A program made the position numbers and the translations under genes. The notes under the pieces were generated by a model that was not told the DNA's origin, searched no databases, and saw only the letters and a list, made by a program, of their open reading frames with translations. 64,000 bases of DNA from Aquipuribacter hungaricus (GTDB taxonomy: Bacteria > Actinomycetota > Actinomycetes > Actinomycetales > JBBAYJ01). The stretch spans positions 1-64,000 of the forward strand of contig NZ_JBBEOI010000002.1 of assembly GCF_037860755.1 (NCBI RefSeq), written 5' to 3'. This document shows, piece by piece, positions 32,768 to 41,409 of this stretch. Position 1 is the stretch's first letter. Each line of letters begins with the position of its first letter.

Positions 32768-33394
32768 GTGGTGGATTCGGGAACCAACCCGCAGCCGGGC
32801 GTGCAGCCGAACCTGGAGCCGGGCATGCCGGGCGGGGTGACAGACGCGGAGCCCGGAGGCGGCATCAACGCGGGGACGGTGGGGGAATCGGACGTGGTGG
32901 CGCAGATCGGGGTGCTGTTGCGTGCTCGGGGGGAGCGGATGACGCGGCCCCGGCGACGGGTGGTCCAGGCCCTGGCCGGTCACGCGGGACATGTCCACGC
33001 CGAGGAGGTGGTTCGCCTGGTCGCCGCGAGCGATCCGACGGTGCACCGGGCCAGCGTCTACCGCACCCTGGAGGCGCTGACCCAGCGCGGCGTCGTCCAG
33101 CACGTCCACGTCGGCCACGGCAACACCGCCTACCACCTGCTCCGGCCCGAAGGCGCCCACCTGCACGCCTCCTGCACGCGGTGCGGTGCGGTGACTGACC
33201 TACCCCCGGACATGCTCCGTTCCGTGGCGGCGCGGTTGTCCCGTCAGCACGGCTTCACCCTGGACCCTACCCACGTCGCCCTTTCCGGCACCTGCCGGGC
33301 CTGCCTCAGCGCGGGCCACCGCGCGGGCCACAGCGCGGGCCACAGCGCGGGCCACAGCACGAGCCACAGCACGAGCCACAGCACGGGCCAGTGA
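32768..33394 (+). CDS. Fur-family metalloregulator with His-rich repeat tail
   Basis: A 208-residue regulator. After a 45-residue Gly/Pro-rich leader comes the Fur winged helix (RGERMTRPRRRVVQALAGHAGHVHAEEVVRLVAA and VHRASVYRTLEALTQRGVVQHVHVGHGNTAYHLL) and the dimerisation domain with a structural zinc site CTRCGAV and CRAC. The metal-sensing HLHASC is present. The last 30 residues are repeats of (A/T)GHS or TSHS, giving eight or nine evenly spaced histidines encoded by 12-bp tandem repeats. The gene is divergent from a zinc-type importer, so a Zur-like role is most likely. The GTG start at 32768 follows GGAGGAGGGAG, though a long spacing leaves GTG 32771 possible. Confidence 0.88.
   Translation: MVDSGTNPQPGVQPNLEPGMPGGVTDAEPGGGINAGTVGESDVVAQIGVLLRARGERMTRPRRRVVQALAGHAGHVHAEEVVRLVAASDPTVHRASVYRTLEALTQRGVVQHVHVGHGNTAYHLLRPEGAHLHASCTRCGAVTDLPPDMLRSVAARLSRQHGFTLDPTHVALSGTCRACLSAGHRAGHSAGHSAGHSTSHSTSHSTGQ
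33309..33391 (+). repeat. 12-bp tandem repeat coding the His-rich tail of the Fur-family protein
   Basis: About seven units of GCGCGGGCCACA or the variant GCACGAGCCACA in a row, in frame with the coding sequence, each coding for one His. Copy number is probably variable between strains. Confidence 0.85.
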
Positions 33395-33567
33395 AGGCCT
33401 CAGCCTGACCGACAACACAGACCCCTAGTACCGCTGCGGACCGGGATTGGGTGGAGGTGCCATCGGGCGAGGATCAGGTCCAAAGACTTGGGCTACCCAT
33501 CCACCCAGGCCCCGTCCCCTCAGTCGGTCCCAGCTGGCGACCGGGTGTCCGGAAACGGTCGGCGGTC

Positions 33568-34341
33568 TCAGGGAGTCGTCGCAACAGTTGGACGATCGGG
33601 GTCTGACAGTAGGCGGTTCATCGCGTCGGCCGGGGTGTCCCAGCCCAGGGTCTTCCGGGGCCGGCCGTTGAGCTCTGCGGCGACCGCGGCCAGGTGCTCG
33701 GCCGGGTGCCGCGACAGGTCGGTGCCCTTGGGGAAGTACTGCCCCAGCAGCCCGTTTGTGTTCTCGTTCGAGCCGCGCTGCCAGGGGCTGTGCGGGTCGC
33801 AGAAGTAGATGGCCATGTCGGTGGCCAGGGTGATGTCGGCGTGGCGGGCCAGCTCGGTGCCGCGGTCCCAGGTCAGCGACCGGCGCAGGTGGCCCGGCAG
33901 GGTCTGGATCGTCGCGGCGAGCGCGGCGGCGACCGTGGGGGCGTCGTGGGCCCCGGGCAGGTGGACCAGCAGGACGTAGCGGGTGGCCCGCTCGACCAGG
34001 GTCGCGATCGCCGAGCGGCAGTTCGAGCCGAGGATGAGGTCACCTTCCCAGTGGCCGGGGACGGCGGCCTCGGCGGCCTCGGCGGGCCGCTCGCTGATGC
34101 TGACGGCGCCGGGGACCTTTGACCAGGACCCGAGGGCGGCCACGGTGCGGGGGCGGCGCTCCGCGCGCCCGGCGCGGAGCTGTCGGTGCAGGTCAGCGCG
34201 CAGGTGCCCGCGGCCCTGCACGAACAGGGACTGGTAGATCGTCTCCGGCGACACCCGCATCTCCTCCCGGTCCGGGTAGGCGCGCACCAGCGAGGTACTG
34301 ATCTGCTGCGGGCTCCACCGCAGGTCCATCTTCGGGCTCAC
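33568..34341 (-). CDS. IS30-family transposase, catalytic part (second frame)
   Basis: 257 residues with the rve/DDE catalytic domain: Asp in GHWEGDLILG, Asp in LTWDRGTELA and Glu in GSNENTNGLLGQYFP, with the KGTDLS and RPRKTLGWDTPADAM blocks of IS30. The start is a GTG overlapping the stop of the first frame by four bases (GTGA). It probably depends on the first frame by coupling or by a -1 frameshift. The stop codon is formed at the very edge of the terminal repeat. Confidence 0.88.
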   Translation of the reverse strand: MSPKMDLRWSPQQISTSLVRAYPDREEMRVSPETIYQSLFVQGRGHLRADLHRQLRAGRAERRPRTVAALGSWSKVPGAVSISERPAEAAEAAVPGHWEGDLILGSNCRSAIATLVERATRYVLLVHLPGAHDAPTVAAALAATIQTLPGHLRRSLTWDRGTELARHADITLATDMAIYFCDPHSPWQRGSNENTNGLLGQYFPKGTDLSRHPAEHLAAVAAELNGRPRKTLGWDTPADAMNRLLSDPDRPTVATTP

Positions 34342-34842
34342 GTGGCGCTCAGCTCGGCCCCGACCAGCGGGTCGTCGAGCTTGGCGACCTTCGGGCGACG
34401 GGCCCGGGCCGCGGCCCGCTGGTGCGCGGCGTAGGGGGCGTAGGCGCGGCTGGCCCGGGCTGTCGGGCGGGGCCGGCCGGGGCCAGCGCTAGGGGCGCCG
34501 CCGCGGCTGAGCTCCCGGCTGATCGTGGACGGCGCCCGCCCCAGCGCCGCGGCGATGCCGCGGACCCCGTGCCCGGCCAGGTGCAGGTCTGCGATGCGCA
34601 GCCGCTCCTGCAGGCTCAGGAAGCGTCCGCTGACCTCCCTCGGCGCCGCCGGGACCCGCCCGCCCGCTGCCCGCCGCCACCGGTAGCCCTGGGCCCTGTC
34701 CACCCCGGCAGCCTCACAGGCCGCCGTACACGTCGTACCCCGCCGCACCTGCTCCCAGAACCGCTCCTGACGCTGCAGCTGCTCGTGCTTCCACCTCGAC
34801 ACCGACAACACCCCTCACCTCGGGTGTTGCGACGACCCCCTG
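33569..34842 (-). mobile_element. IS30-family insertion sequence
   Basis: About 1,274 bp long. The ends are imperfect inverted repeats: CAGGGAGTCGTCGCAACA at 33569-33586 and, on the other strand, CAGGGGGTCGTCGCAACA at 34825-34842 (17 of 18 match). The element carries an IS30-type DDE transposase split over two frames. No clear target duplication is visible at the edges. It separates the metal importer region from the DUF305 gene. Confidence 0.88.
34338..34811 (-). CDS. IS30-family transposase, DNA-binding part (first frame)
   Basis: 157 residues with the IS30 N-terminal HTH regions: RGTTCTAACEAAGVDRAQGYRW and FLSLQERLRIADLHLAGHGVRGIAAALGRAPSTISREL. It ends RRPKVAKLDDPLVGAELSAT just where single-frame relatives continue into the LRWSPQQIS segment found at the start of the next frame. 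One base is missing relative to a single open frame, so this is either a programmed or coupled arrangement or a mutated element. Confidence 0.85.
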   Translation of the reverse strand: MLSVSRWKHEQLQRQERFWEQVRRGTTCTAACEAAGVDRAQGYRWRRAAGGRVPAAPREVSGRFLSLQERLRIADLHLAGHGVRGIAAALGRAPSTISRELSRGGAPSAGPGRPRPTARASRAYAPYAAHQRAAARARRPKVAKLDDPLVGAELSAT

Positions 34843-34955
34843 TTCCCGCCGGCCGCCTTCGGGACGGTGACCGAGGCTGGATTGTCGCTGAACCAGTGGG
34901 GGCCGACGTCCTGCACGAACTGCCCGCCTCAATCGGTCCTTCGGTAGGAGGTTCA

Positions 34956-34973
34956 CACCCGCGTTTGCGGGTG
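34956..34973. repeat. Small perfect hairpin next to the IS element
   Basis: CACCCGC and GCGGGTG form a 7-bp stem with a GTTT loop. It lies downstream of the DUF305 gene end (35089), on the side where that gene stops, so it may serve as its terminator. Confidence 0.4.
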
Positions 34974-35088
34974 ATTCCAGCAGGACCTCAATGAGACGAG
35001 GACCGACAGCTTGTCATGATGCCCCGCAGCTCCCGGCCGAACGCCGAGGTCCCCCCGGAGGGGGTCGTGGAATTATACGCCGGGGCTG

Positions 35089-35763
35089 TCAGGCGAGGCG
35101 CTCGAGCATCTGCTGCATCTCGCCGATCTCGTTGGCCTGGTCGGACTTGATCTTCTCCGCCAGTGTCTTGACCTCGTCGTCGGTGCCGCGCTTGACCTCC
35201 TCGTCCGCCATCATCAGCGCGGACGCATGGTGCGGGATCATCATCTGCAGGAACGTGACGTCGGGGGTGGCGGAGGACTCGAGCATCGCCATGTCGGCGG
35301 CCATATCCATCGTCATGGTCATGCCCATCATGTCGTGGCTCATGGCCATCATGTCCGACGGCGGTGTGGTGCCGTACTCCGTGGTCGAAATCTCCGTCAT
35401 CTGGGCGATCTCGGCGGTCTGGGTGTCGATGATCCGCTGGGCGAGGGCCTTGACCTCGGGGTCCTGTACCCGCTCGACGGCGATCTGCGCCATCTCGGAC
35501 GCGGACTGGTGGTGCGGGACCATCGCGGTGAGGAACTGGGCGTCCACGGGCACGGACGCCTCGGATGATTCCATCGCCATGGGCGCCTCGGACGGCTCCA
35601 TCGCCATAGGGGTCCCGGTGGATTCCATGGTCATGTTGGATGTGGCTGCCGCGGTCGCGCCAGCGTTGTCGTCGCTGCCGCCGCAGGCGGTCAGGGTGAG
35701 CGCGAGAGCCGCGACGGCGGCGGTAGTGGCGACCCGGGGGCGCAGAGCGGAGGAAAAAGACAC
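35089..35763 (-). CDS. DUF305 lipoprotein
   Basis: A 224-residue secreted lipoprotein: signal MSFSSALRPRVATTAAVAAL with lipobox LTAC, then a Met/Glu/Ser-rich linker (residues about 40-70, several MAMEPSEAP-like units). Two DUF305 halves follow, each with a PHH motif: FLTAMVPHHQSASEMAQIAVERV (about 78-100) and FLQMMIPHHASALMMADEEVKRG (about 170-192), separated by MMAMSHDMMGMTMTMDMAADM. The helical DUF305 fold resembles ferritin-like bundles, and family members often sit next to copper genes; the many Met and His residues suit copper or other soft metal binding, which is inference. It stands alone upstream of nuoN on the same strand. Confidence 0.9.
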   Translation of the reverse strand: MSFSSALRPRVATTAAVAALALTLTACGGSDDNAGATAAATSNMTMESTGTPMAMEPSEAPMAMESSEASVPVDAQFLTAMVPHHQSASEMAQIAVERVQDPEVKALAQRIIDTQTAEIAQMTEISTTEYGTTPPSDMMAMSHDMMGMTMTMDMAADMAMLESSATPDVTFLQMMIPHHASALMMADEEVKRGTDDEVKTLAEKIKSDQANEIGEMQQMLERLA

Positions 35764-36062
35764 GGTAGGGCTCCAGACGGGTAGTTGAAGGTCAGATCAT
35801 GCTTACCCCGAGCGGGCTCGCTGATACACGCGGGCGACTTGTGGCTTGAGTCACCTGGGCGGGGCGGGACCCCGGAAGAGCGTTACCGAACCAGCGGGGG
35901 ACACGGCAGCCGTGGGGGACCGTCTCTCCGGCGTGAGTTCTGCGGTACCGGTGTCGGAGGCCGAGGTGCGGACCGGGGTGCAGGGTGGAAGGGGGCGGTC
36001 CGGAAACCGCCGCGGCACCGGCCGCGGCGGCGTCCGCCCTGCTCGACCGACTCACATTGGTC
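35764..36062. other. 299-base spacer between the DUF305 gene and the nuo operon end
   Basis: No gene, repeat or confident regulatory site was seen. It should contain the DUF305 promoter and the end of the nuo transcript. Confidence 0.4.
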
Positions 36063-36275
36063 TCAACCTCCGCTGAAGGTGGAGAGGAGGTCCGCCCAGG
36101 CCTGCTCGCAGGCGGCGGCAAGCCTCCGCGCACACCCTGCACGATCGGCGGGTCGAAGCACTCGCGCGCGGAAGAGGGTGATCTGCCCGTCCACCAGGTG
36201 GAAGAGACCTACGTACTTGGTTGTCGTACTGCAATCCGGAGGCGTCGACAGCTGCCACCTGAACGGCCAACTCAC
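36063..36275 (-). CDS. Small hypothetical protein coupled to nuoN
   Basis: A possible 70-residue product from a GTG that overlaps the nuoN stop by four bases (GTGA), so it would be the last gene of the nuo operon. The sequence VSWPFRWQLSTPPDCSTTTK, then YVGLFHLVDGQITLFRARVL and a final helix CARRLAAACEQAWADLLSTF looks like a small folded alpha/beta protein. No family is recognised and no membrane segment is present. Codon use is a little less GC-rich than nuoN. The coupling and the protein-like composition are the only evidence that it is real. Confidence 0.5.
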   Translation of the reverse strand: MSWPFRWQLSTPPDCSTTTKYVGLFHLVDGQITLFRARVLRPADRAGCARRLAAACEQAWADLLSTFSGG

Positions 36276-37675
36276 GACCAGGGGCTCAGGAGCACCCCGG
36301 ACATGAGACCCAGCAGCAGGCTCGCAGCTGCGGCCAGGAGGGCCGCCACCTCGGCGAACGGCCTCGGTGCCGGTGCGGTGGCGTGCGGGTCGGTGCGGGC
36401 CACGACGGGCGCGAGCCAGCGCAGGTAGTAGAAGAGGCTGAGGAGGGTGTTGACGAGGACGGCGACCGCCAGCCAGGGCAGGCCGCCGTCCCAGGCGGCG
36501 CTGGCGGTGGTCAGCTTGCCGACGAAGACCGCTGTCGGGGGCGTCCCGACCAGCCCGAGCAGGCTCACCAGCAGTGCGCCGGCGAGCCAGGGCCGGTGCC
36601 GGCCGAGGCCTCGGTATTCGGCGAGCGTCCGGCGCTCCGGCAGCGCGGCCACCACGGCGAAGGCGGCGAGGTTGGTGACGGCGTAGGCGGCCAGGTACAG
36701 CAGCAACGAGGGCAGGGCAAGGTCGCTGCGGCCCGCCACGGCGACGGGCACCAGCAGGTACCCGACCTGGCTCACGGTCGACCAGCCCAGCAGCCGACGC
36801 GGGTCGGTCTGGGCGAAGGCGGCGAGGTTGCCCAGCGTCATGCCGAGCACGGCCACACCAGCGACGAGCAGACCGGTGCCAGCGGCGCCGGCCACGACTT
36901 CGACCAGGCGGTAGGCCGCGATCACGGCGCCGACCTTGGGCAGGGTGGTGAGGAAGGCGGCGGCGGTGGTGCCGGCGCCCTGGGCGGCGTCCGGCACCCA
37001 GAAGTGGCCCGGCACGGCCCCGGCCTTGAACATCAGACCGGCCAGGACCGCGACGACGCCCACGGCGACCGCTGCGGCCGGCGCGTCCTGCAGGCCCGCG
37101 GTCAACGAGGTGTAGGTCGTCGTGCCACCGACGCCGAACAGGACGGTGACGCCCAGCAGCATGGTGATGCCGAACAGGGCGCCGAGCAGGTACGTCTTGA
37201 GCGCCGCCTCGGCCGCGCGGGCGGTGCGGGACATCCCGATCAGGCCGTACAGCGGGATGCTGGCCAGCAGGAAGCCGACTGCGAGGACCAGCAGGTCTGC
37301 CGCGCCCGCCATCACGACGGCTCCCAGCGCCGACAGCAGCAGCAGCGTGTACGTCTCGCTCTCCTGCCGGGCGCCGGTGAGCTCGTCCACGCCGAGGCCG
37401 ATGACCAGCAGCGTCCCGGCCGCGACGACCAGACGGGCGGCGGTGGTGGCATCGTCGACGGCGAAGGTGTCGGTGTAGACCAAGAGTGCCGGGTCGCCCG
37501 CAGCGACCAGCGTCGCTGCGGACGAGGCGAGCAGGGCGACGACGGCGACGAGCCGGGCCACCCACTGGCGCCGGCGGGGCAGGAACGAGCCGCCGAGCAG
37601 GGTCACGAGCGCCCCGACGAGCAGGCAGATCTCCGGTAGCAGCGCTGACGGCTGCATCGCCATGCCCATGGACAC
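36272..37675 (-). CDS. nuoN: NuoN-like antiporter-type subunit of complex I membrane arm
   Basis: 467 residues with about 14 predicted helices. The Proton_antipo_M domain (about 115-395) contains LKTYLLGALFGITMLLGVTVLFG, LMFKAGAVPGHFWVPDAAQGAGTTAAAFLTTLPKVGA and TDPRRLLGWSTVSQVGYLLVPV, the usual places of the proton-pathway lysines and the broken helices. In complex I, NuoN is one of three proton-translocating subunits. It is the last large gene of an operon that lacks all peripheral-arm genes except a degenerate NuoB/NuoD-like fusion. It starts four bases after nuoM ends. Confidence 0.9.
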   Translation of the reverse strand: MSMGMAMQPSALLPEICLLVGALVTLLGGSFLPRRRQWVARLVAVVALLASSAATLVAAGDPALLVYTDTFAVDDATTAARLVVAAGTLLVIGLGVDELTGARQESETYTLLLLSALGAVVMAGAADLLVLAVGFLLASIPLYGLIGMSRTARAAEAALKTYLLGALFGITMLLGVTVLFGVGGTTTYTSLTAGLQDAPAAAVAVGVVAVLAGLMFKAGAVPGHFWVPDAAQGAGTTAAAFLTTLPKVGAVIAAYRLVEVVAGAAGTGLLVAGVAVLGMTLGNLAAFAQTDPRRLLGWSTVSQVGYLLVPVAVAGRSDLALPSLLLYLAAYAVTNLAAFAVVAALPERRTLAEYRGLGRHRPWLAGALLVSLLGLVGTPPTAVFVGKLTTASAAWDGGLPWLAVAVLVNTLLSLFYYLRWLAPVVARTDPHATAPAPRPFAEVAALLAAAASLLLGLMSGVLLSPWS

Positions 37676-37678
37676 CGG

Positions 37679-39169
37679 CTACCGCCCGACCAGCTGGACG
37701 ACCACCTCGGAGGCGGGCTCCACGACGTCCAGCAGCGTCCGGGGCAGGACCCCGATGAGCAGGGCCAGGCCCAGCAGCGGCACCACCGACCACAGCTCCG
37801 CCGCGCGCAGGTCGGTGAACCCCACCGAGGCGCCGGTAGTCGGCCCGGTGAGCAGCCGCTGGATGGCTCGCAGGAACAGCGCGGCGGTGATCAGGATGCC
37901 GGGCAGGGCGATCGCGGCCACGGGGGCGGCGGCGATCGCGCCGGCGAAGACCTGGAACTCGGCGATGAACCCGCTGAACCCGGGCAGGCCGAGCGAGGCG
38001 AACGCCGCGACGGCGAAGCAGGCCGCGAATCGGGGCGCCGGTCGGGCGAGCCCGCCGTAGGCGCCCATGTCGTAGGTGGCGGCGCGGTCGTGGAGCACCC
38101 CGGCGAGCAGGAACAGGGCGCCGGTGATCAGCCCGTGGCTGACCATCTGGGTGACGGCGCCGGTGACCGCGACGGCGCGGGCCTGCTCGTCGGTTCCCGC
38201 GACAAGGCCCGCCGCACCGACCGCGAGCACGACGTAGCCCATGTGGTTGACGGAGGTGTAGGCGATCATCCGCTTGAGGTCGGTCTGGGCCAGGGCGACC
38301 AGCGCCCCGTAGAGGACCGACACGATGCCGACGGCGATGATCACCCAGGCCCAGTCGCGCCAGGCGTCCGGGAGCATGGGCATGGCGATCCGGACGAAGC
38401 CGTACGTGCCCATCTTCAGCAGGACGCCGGCCAGCACGGCCGAGCCGACGGCCGGGGCGTCGGTGTGGGCCGGCGGCAGCCAGGTGTGGAACGGCACGGT
38501 AGGCGTCTTGACGGCCAGTCCGAGCAGCACCGCGGCCAGGACCAGCCCTCCGACGAGGCCGTCGTCGACCAGCGGGGGGTTCGCGGCGAGCTCGACCATG
38601 TCGAAGGTGCGGGGCCGTGAGCTGACGTAGAGACCGATGAACCCCAGCAGCAGGGCGAGGGAGCCGAGGAAGGTGTAGAGGAAGAACTTCAGCGCCGAGC
38701 GTGCGGCCTGGCCGTGGCCCCAGCCGGCGATGGCGAAGTACATGCCGACGATGGACAGGTCGAAGAAGACGAAGAACACGATGAGGTCCGCGGCGACGAA
38801 CAGGCCGAGGCACATCGACTGCAGGAACAGGAACAGCGCGGCCTGCAGCCGGGGCCGGTCCTGCTCCCGCAGCGCGTACACCGCGCACGCGGCGAACACC
38901 ACGGCCGTGAGCGCGACCAACGGCAGCGACAGACCGTCGACGCCCACGTGGTAGCTGCTCCCCACCCCGGGGATCCACGGGACCTGCTCCTCGAAGGCGA
39001 GCGTGCCGGGGGCGGGGGTCTGGTAGCGGGCCCAGACGACCCCCACCAGCGCCAGCTCGACCAGGCTGGCGACGACCCACGTCCAGCGGGCGGCACGGTC
39101 ACCCAGCCGTGGCAGGCCCGCGAGGACGACCGAAGCGAGCAGGGGCAGGAAGACGATGGTGCTGAGCAC
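37679..39169 (-). CDS. nuoM: NuoM-like antiporter-type subunit of complex I membrane arm
   Basis: 496 residues, about 14 helices. Typical segments are the VGVDGLSLPLVALTAVV loop, LIVFFVFFDLSIVGMYFAIAGWG (where NuoM usually has a Glu in this helix, here Asp in FFDLS), ALKFFLYTFLGSLALLLGFIGLY, LGLAVKTPTVPFHTWLPPAHTDAPAVGSAVLAGVLLKMGTYGFVRI and LKRMIAYTSVNHMGYVVLAVGAAG. The lysines of the channel (VKTP and LKMG) are kept, so proton translocation is possible. The ATG at 39169 lies three bases after the nuoL stop. Confidence 0.92.
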   Translation of the reverse strand: MLSTIVFLPLLASVVLAGLPRLGDRAARWTWVVASLVELALVGVVWARYQTPAPGTLAFEEQVPWIPGVGSSYHVGVDGLSLPLVALTAVVFAACAVYALREQDRPRLQAALFLFLQSMCLGLFVAADLIVFFVFFDLSIVGMYFAIAGWGHGQAARSALKFFLYTFLGSLALLLGFIGLYVSSRPRTFDMVELAANPPLVDDGLVGGLVLAAVLLGLAVKTPTVPFHTWLPPAHTDAPAVGSAVLAGVLLKMGTYGFVRIAMPMLPDAWRDWAWVIIAVGIVSVLYGALVALAQTDLKRMIAYTSVNHMGYVVLAVGAAGLVAGTDEQARAVAVTGAVTQMVSHGLITGALFLLAGVLHDRAATYDMGAYGGLARPAPRFAACFAVAAFASLGLPGFSGFIAEFQVFAGAIAAAPVAAIALPGILITAALFLRAIQRLLTGPTTGASVGFTDLRAAELWSVVPLLGLALLIGVLPRTLLDVVEPASEVVVQLVGR

Positions 39170-39172
39170 GGG

Positions 39173-41110
39173 TCACCTCACGACCAGGAGCACGACGACG
39201 CCGACCGCGAGCGTCGCGGCGACCTGGAGGTAGTACTGGTGCAGCTGACCGGTCTGCGGCGCCCGGGCGAGCCCGCCGAGGCGACGCACCTGGCGGGCGA
39301 TGGACTCCACCGCCCCGTCCACGGCCCGGTCGTCGGTGCGCGCGGTGAGGGCGGCGACGGCGTCGCCGCCGCGGGCGGAGGTCCGCACGGCGCCGTCGAC
39401 GTAGCGGTCGTCGGCGACGGCGGCGGCGGACGCCAGGTTCAGCACGGCGCCGACCGTACGGTCGATCGTCGCGTCCAGGACGTGGTCGTCGAAGCGGGCC
39501 AGGGCCCCGGCCAGCCGCAGCACCGGACGCACGACCAGAACGTCGGTGGCCCGTTCCAGGTCCAGCCAGTCGCGCAGGAGGCGCGGTTCCGGCAGGCCCC
39601 AGCGGGCGACGGCCGCCAGCACGACCAGGGCAAGGGCCGCGGAGCCGATGAGCTCCGCGACCCCGGCGGTGGCGAAAGGTCCGGCGTCCAGACGCTCGCG
39701 GAGCACCTCGCCGAGAGGGGGCAGGGCCAGGACCCCGAGCAGCGCGGCGCCGACGGCGAGCACGACCAGCGGCACCTGCTCGGCGGGGCCGACGTGGCGG
39801 GTGCCCTGCTCCTCGAGGTCGTAGCCGGCCTCGACGTCGTCCGGGGCCCGACGCCACAGGACGAAGAGGATCTTCCCGGCGTAGGCGGCGGACAGCGCTG
39901 CGGCGGCCAGACCCACGACGTACAGGGCCGGGGAAGCGCCCAGCGCGGCGGCGAGGACCTCGTCCTTGGTCGCCCACAGCGACAACGGGGCGACACCGGC
40001 CAGGGCCAGCGCGCCCACCGTGGCGCTGACGCCGACGACCGGCCAGCGCCGGGCGACGCCCTGCAGGGCGGTCAGCTGCTTGGTGCCCAGCGCCGACAGC
40101 CACGCCCCGGCCACCAGGAACAGCAGCGCCTTGGTCGCGGCGTGCGCGACGAGGTGCGCCGTCCCCGCCGCCACCGCCGACACGCCGGCGCCGAGCACGA
40201 CGAAGCCCAGCTGGGCCGCGGTGGAGGCGGCCAGCAGCTGCTTGAGGTCCCGCTGCCCGACGGCCACCGCACCGAGCAGCAGGGCGGTCAAGGCGCCCGC
40301 CCAGGCGGCGGTGGTCGCGGCCCAGCCGCTCGCGGCCAGCAGGGGGGCGGTCCGCAGCAGGAGGTACCCGCCCATGGCGACCATGGCCGCGGAGTGCAGC
40401 AGCGCGCTGACGGGGCTGGGGCCGTCCATGGCGCGAGACAGCCACGCCGAGAACGGCAGCTGCGCGGCCTTGCCGAGCGCCGCCACCAGAACGCCCGCGG
40501 CAGCGACGTGCAGCCACGGGCCCTCGAGCGTCGGCAGGTCGGCCAGGCGCATGCTGCCGGTCCCGGCGAGCACGGCGGCGGCCGCGGCGTACAGACCTAG
40601 GTCGCCGGTGCGGGTCATGAGGAACGCGACGGTGCCCGAGGAGACCCGGTGCTGCTCGTGCCAGGCGTGGCCGATGAGCGCAAAGGAGGTCGCGCCCATC
40701 ACTTCCCAGCCCAGAAGCAGCGCGGGCAGCGTGGTGGCGGTCGCGGTGAGCTCCACCGCGGAGGCAAACAGCAGCATGAGGCCGTGGAAGCGGTGGCGAC
40801 CGGTCCGGACGTCGGCGGCTGCGAACGCGAGGACGAGCAGGCTCACCAGGGCCACGGTGGGGACGACGACCGCCGACAGCGGGTCCACCGCCAGTCCGAA
40901 CCGGCCGCCGGCCACGAACGGCACCGACACCTCCGGGCCCCCGAGCGTCACCACGCCCGCCAGCACGACGAGGCCGGTGGCGACCAGGAGCGCGGCCGGT
41001 GCCGCGACGCGCTCGGCACGGGACCCGGCCAGGCAGAGCGCGGCCCCCGCCAGCGCCGGCAGCAGGAGAAGAGCCCACAGTGCGGCCTGCGTGGCCTGCG
41101 TGGCGGTCAT
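39173..41110 (-). CDS. nuoL: NuoL-like antiporter-type subunit of complex I membrane arm
   Basis: 645 residues from the ATG at 41110, which overlaps the nuoK stop by four bases. The core contains FGLAVDPLSAVVVPTVALVSLLV, LLLGWEVMGATSFALIGHAW (the membrane glutamate), AQLPFSAWLSRAMDGPSPVSALLHSAAMVAMGGYLLLR, LLLGAVAVGQRDLKQLLAASTAAQLGFVVLGAG and AHAATKALLFLVAGAWL. After the core a long tail (about 500-645) probably holds the lateral helix: HVLDATIDRTVGAVLNLASAAAV and the last helix LAVGVVVLLVVR. Length agrees with normal NuoL. It is the largest subunit of this incomplete complex I operon. Confidence 0.92.
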   Translation of the reverse strand: MTATQATQAALWALLLLPALAGAALCLAGSRAERVAAPAALLVATGLVVLAGVVTLGGPEVSVPFVAGGRFGLAVDPLSAVVVPTVALVSLLVLAFAAADVRTGRHRFHGLMLLFASAVELTATATTLPALLLGWEVMGATSFALIGHAWHEQHRVSSGTVAFLMTRTGDLGLYAAAAAVLAGTGSMRLADLPTLEGPWLHVAAAGVLVAALGKAAQLPFSAWLSRAMDGPSPVSALLHSAAMVAMGGYLLLRTAPLLAASGWAATTAAWAGALTALLLGAVAVGQRDLKQLLAASTAAQLGFVVLGAGVSAVAAGTAHLVAHAATKALLFLVAGAWLSALGTKQLTALQGVARRWPVVGVSATVGALALAGVAPLSLWATKDEVLAAALGASPALYVVGLAAAALSAAYAGKILFVLWRRAPDDVEAGYDLEEQGTRHVGPAEQVPLVVLAVGAALLGVLALPPLGEVLRERLDAGPFATAGVAELIGSAALALVVLAAVARWGLPEPRLLRDWLDLERATDVLVVRPVLRLAGALARFDDHVLDATIDRTVGAVLNLASAAAVADDRYVDGAVRTSARGGDAVAALTARTDDRAVDGAVESIARQVRRLGGLARAPQTGQLHQYYLQVAATLAVGVVVLLVVR

Positions 41111-41409
41111 CGGGACAGGTCCGTGGCCATGTCCGTCATGTCGCTGTTCCGGGAGCGGTGCAGCAGCGTGGCCACGGCGAACCCCATCGCCATCTCCAGC
41201 GTCATCGCCGCGATCACCACCAGCAGCAGCACCTGCCCGGTCGGGTCCGGTGACAGGAACCACCAGAAGCCGGCCGCGGCGAGGATGACGCCGTTGAGCA
41301 TGAGCTCCAGGCCCATCATCACCATGACGACCACCTGCTGGGAGATGGCGCCGTAGAGCCCGACGCTGAACAGCGCCGCCGCGACGACCAGGACCGCCTC
41401 GAGAGTCAT
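41107..41409 (-). CDS. nuoK: NuoK-like subunit of complex I membrane arm
   Basis: 100 residues, three membrane helices: LEAVLVVAAALFSVGLYGAI, VVVMVMMGLELMLNGVILAAAGF and LLLVVIAAMTLEMAMGFAVATLLH. The two buried glutamates of NuoK are present in GLELMLN and TLEMAMG. The hydrophilic tail RSRNSDMTDMATDLSR is short. Both ends overlap neighbours by four bases, so it is tightly coupled to nuoJ and nuoL. Confidence 0.93.
   Translation of the reverse strand: MTLEAVLVVAAALFSVGLYGAISQQVVVMVMMGLELMLNGVILAAAGFWWFLSPDPTGQVLLLVVIAAMTLEMAMGFAVATLLHRSRNSDMTDMATDLSR

Noticed and set aside
36276-39080. A long minus-strand frame overlapping nuoN and nuoM
   Set aside because: Low-complexity Arg/Ala/Gly product in a shadow frame. 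Only the last 70 codons, after the nuoN stop, look like protein and were kept.
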